From Lepraria neglecta (Eukaryota; Ascomycota; Lecanoromycetes; Lecanorales; Stereocaulaceae), in the NCBI GenBank assembly GCA_033220425.1, contig CM065653.1, positions 620,001-684,000 on the forward strand: a stretch of DNA of 64,000 nt, given 5' to 3'. Positions 63,486 to 64,000 of the stretch are shown here, one piece after another. Position 1 is the stretch's first letter, and each line of letters starts with the position of its first letter. Under the pieces are notes generated by a model. The model ran no database searches, was not told the DNA's origin, and was given only the letters and a program-made list of their open reading frames with translations. A program made the position numbers and the translations under genes.

Positions 63486-64000
63486 CTAGGCCTTCACATT
63501 CTGCTCCCTACTCTCACTCGCACTCCTCTCCGCATCCTCCTCATGCCCAAACTGCGCCGCCTTCTCCTCATCAAACTCCCCACGCTCCAAAAGCAACGCC
63601 TTCTGCGTCACAATCTTCGTCTTCCATGGAATCGTCCCGATATACTTGGGCCCAAGTGGATCCGTGAACATAGACTCAACCTCTTCGAGCGTCTTGCCAG
63701 CCGTTTCAGGGAAGGCAAAGTACACGTGCACGAACATGGCGAATAAGAAGACGCCAAAGAGAATGTACGTTTCCCATTTGATGTTCACGAAAGCGGGCGG
63801 GACGAAGTAGCCGAGGGCGAAATTGAATGCCCAGTTCGCTGACGTGGAGAGCGCGACGGCTTTGCCGCGGATGCGGAGGGGGTAGAGTTCTGGTGGGTAG
63901 ATCCAGCTTACCGGGCCCCAGGTGGGTGCGTAGGATGCTACGAATAGGTAGGAGCAGGCAATGACGGCTTTGGAGGGGGGGCCGGATATGGACCAAGAGG
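63486..64000 (-). CDS. MFS sugar transporter, C-terminal part (runs off the window)
   Basis: The minus strand is open from the window edge to a stop at 63486 (about 171 codons). It shows the last three or four helices of a sugar porter: AVIACSYLFVASYAPTWGPV, then the conserved SWIYPPELYPLRIRGKAVAL motif (the PESPR/PETK-type signature after helix 10), STSANWAFNFALGYFVPPAF and the last helix YILFGVFLFAMFVHVYFAFP followed by ETAGKTLEEVESMF, the C-terminal PETxGxxLEE signature. The tail is charged (ERGEFDEEKAAQFGHEEDAE) and cytosolic. Hexose, pentose or quinate are possible substrates; the deciding helices are outside the window. Confidence 0.9.
   Translation of the reverse strand, partial: SWSISGPPSKAVIACSYLFVASYAPTWGPVSWIYPPELYPLRIRGKAVALSTSANWAFNFALGYFVPPAFVNIKWETYILFGVFLFAMFVHVYFAFPETAGKTLEEVESMFTDPLGPKYIGTIPWKTKIVTQKALLLERGEFDEEKAAQFGHEEDAERSASESREQNVKA

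Noticed and set aside
1-64000. CRISPR arrays, operons, Shine-Dalgarno sites
   Set aside because: The window is eukaryotic (spliceosomal introns throughout); no array of spaced direct repeats was seen.

Overview
This is a gene-dense stretch of a filamentous ascomycete genome (Pezizomycotina). The evidence is intron structure (46-91 bp introns with GT-AG ends), typical fungal regulators (a palH-type pH sensor, a C2H2 plus fungal-specific transcription factor, the DSC ubiquitin ligase) and a DNA transposon whose stop codons are all explained by CpA-to-TpA changes, as in repeat-induced point mutation (RIP). Dothideomycetes or Leotiomycetes would fit; the sequence alone does not settle the class.

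Layout. 1-297: 5' end of a 2-oxoglutarate/Fe(II) oxygenase gene on the minus strand. 866-3507: pogo/Fot1-like transposon with perfect 60-bp terminal inverted repeats and a dead transposase, landed 97 bp before an F-box-like gene (3605-4783). 4959-8233: divergent pair mL67/Mhr1 and a Vps38/UVRAG protein. 9411-11800: decayed multi-membrane protein gene. 12035-12322: possible MITE. 12650-14155: ceramide synthase. 15832-31446: housekeeping block with three tight divergent pairs, Utp8/Elg1, MPP-alpha/Dsc1 and Spg1/Rrb1.

31.6-38.4 kb is different in character: at least five short, low-complexity (Arg/Gly/Asp/Ser/Pro-rich), mostly unrecognisable genes or gene remnants in the same orientation, with internal tandem repeats, a frame-shifting 26-bp duplication, diverged duplicated flanking DNA and one start codon that seems to be assembled by splicing. 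This is the most unusual part of the window. It is followed by 3.8 kb without a supportable gene, upstream of a large C2H2/fungal_trans regulator (42201-45936).

46.7-64 kb: a second MITE (46764-47014) with 5-bp target duplication, a Cyk3-like transglutaminase-fold protein, a small Myb/SANT exon, a doubtful gene with an internally duplicated segment, an intact seven-exon membrane protein of a family of unknown function, a membrane-anchored GH127-type glycosidase, palH, an F-box/LRR-like protein and the C-terminal end of a sugar transporter.

Functional links are loose, as usual in fungal chromosomes: ribosome production (Utp8, Rrb1), mitochondria (mL67, MPP-alpha), genome stability and the cell cycle (Elg1, Spg1), endomembranes (Vps38/UVRAG, ceramide synthase, Dsc1) and environmental sensing or nutrition (palH, C2H2 factor, GH127, sugar transporter). 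Exon limits are my own reading of splice signals and frames; no alignment or RNA data were available.
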